64,000 nucleotides of DNA, taken from an uncultured Acidobacteriia bacterium (GTDB lineage: Bacteria > Acidobacteriota > Terriglobia > Bryobacterales > Bryobacteraceae). This document shows, piece after piece, positions 63,288 through 64,000 of the stretch. The stretch spans positions 186,001 to 250,000 of the forward strand of contig CAINNJ010000064.1 in assembly GCA_903851195.1 (NCBI GenBank). The letters run 5' to 3'. Both the position numbers and the translations under genes were made by a program. The notes under the pieces are model-generated. The model saw nothing but the letters and a program-made list of their open reading frames with translations, made no database searches and was not told where the DNA came from. Within the stretch, counting starts at the first letter, position 1. Each line of letters starts with the position of its first letter.

Positions 63288-64000
63288 TTACTCCGTGAAT
63301 CTTTTGAAAATGAGCGCGCCGTTGGTGCCGCCGAAACCGAAGGAATTGGACAGAACGTAATCCAGTTTCATCGGCCGCGGTTCATTAGGCACGTAGTCAA
63401 GGTCGCAGCCGGGATCGGGCGTCTGGTAGTTCGCAGTCGGCGGAACGACCTGATTCATCAGGGCGCAAACGGCAATGCCGGCTTCGAGTCCGCCCGCGCC
63501 ACCCAGCAGGTGACCCGTCATGGATTTGGTGGAACTGACCGCGAGTTTCCTGGCATGATCCCCGAACGCGCGTTTGATCGCGACGGTTTCCGCCTGATCG
63601 CCCAGGGAAGTGGACGTGCCGTGGGCGTTGATGTAATCGATCTGCTCGGGGTTGAGTTTCGCGTCCCGCAGCGCGACACGCATCACGCGGAAAGCGCCTT
63701 CGCCATCTTCGGGCGGCGACGTGAAATGGTATGCATCGCCGCTCATCCCGTAGCCGACGATCTCCGCCATAATGGGGGCGCCGCGGCGCCTGGCGGTCTC
63801 GAGCTCTTCGAGTATCAGAATGCCCGCGCCTTCGCCGACGACGAAGCCGTCCCGATCGCGATCGAACGGACGGGACGCATGGGCCGGATCGTCATTGCGC
63901 TGCGACATGGCGCGCATCGCCGCGAAACCACCGATGCCCATGGGCGTGATGCAGGCCTCGGTGCCGCCGCAGATCATCACGTCGGCATCGCCGCGCTGAA
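63288..64000 (-). CDS. fabF: 3-oxoacyl-ACP synthase II (5' partial)
   Basis: The frame runs to the window edge, so the N-terminal part with the catalytic Cys is outside. The visible 237 residues contain [32 protein letters not shown], the active-site His in [13 protein letters not shown], Lys in [16 protein letters not shown] (second His) and the terminal [14 protein letters not shown]. All fit KAS II, which elongates fatty acyl-ACP with malonyl-ACP in the cytoplasm. It heads the etfBA genes. Confidence 0.93.
   Translation of the reverse strand, partial: QRGDADVMICGGTEACITPMGIGGFAAMRAMSQRNDDPAHASRPFDRDRDGFVVGEGAGILILEELETARRRGAPIMAEIVGYGMSGDAYHFTSPPEDGEGAFRVMRVALRDAKLNPEQIDYINAHGTSTSLGDQAETVAIKRAFGDHARKLAVSSTKSMTGHLLGGAGGLEAGIAVCALMNQVVPPTANYQTPDPGCDLDYVPNEPRPMKLDYVLSNSFGFGGTNGALIFKRFTE

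Overview
The window looks like chromosomal DNA of an Acidobacteriota member near Solibacter/Bryobacter (inference). The first gene ends in a domain of the type catalogued as a Solibacter C-terminal domain. There are several secreted c-type cytochromes, a PQQ dehydrogenase, a GMC oxidoreductase with its gluconate-dehydrogenase-subunit-3 partner, many GTG/TTG starts, and G/C-rich third codon positions. No rRNA, tRNA or CRISPR was found.

Layout. 1-16659 is mostly housekeeping and periplasmic redox: a TIGR03437-type protein, tyrS, an EAL protein, a dihydropteroate synthase with a very long repetitive tail, a decayed TonB-receptor end, an MgtA-type ATPase, DUF433, small cytochromes, GMC oxidoreductase plus subunit 3, a membrane glycosyltransferase-like protein, and a diheme cytochrome/PQQ dehydrogenase pair. 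16660-17552 is nearly gene-free and holds a promoter-like sequence and the decayed start of an IS1595-like transposase. 17553-40449 is a one-strand biosynthetic gene cluster. 40452-49252 mixes hydrolases, a DinB protein, an HD-GYP protein and a cytochrome/copper monooxygenase/TPR fusion. 49469-57568 is a complete chemotaxis operon with a globin-coupled receptor. 57579-64000 carries selB, a GT2/GT21 glycosyltransferase, a formamidopyrimidine-DNA glycosylase, etfAB and the end of fabF.

The most interesting region is the cluster at 17553-40449. It starts with a CPH4-synthase-type QueD and a GTP cyclohydrolase I, which together would make 6-carboxy-tetrahydropterin, but no QueE/QueC follows. Next come an acyl-CoA dehydrogenase and an NRPS protein with the unusual order adenylation - carrier - zinc deaminase - SAM methyltransferase. 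Its adenylation domain has Gly where the Asp that binds an amino acid's alpha-amine should be. Two C-A-T modules (one with an alanine code), a KS-AT-ACP-TE module, a halogenase-like flavoprotein, a carbamoyltransferase, a separate NPPF-type methyltransferase and an aberrant P-type ATPase complete it. My reading (inference) is a pathway that primes an NRPS-PKS line with a pterin-6-carboxylate, deaminates and methylates it on the carrier to a lumazine-like unit, then adds alanine, a second amino acid and one malonate-type unit.

Genes in the chemotaxis block should form one signalling system: a soluble heme receptor, CheA/CheW, CheY, CheB/CheR adaptation and a CheX-type phosphatase. Two signalling proteins have altered key residues: the CheA receiver domain and the EAL protein.
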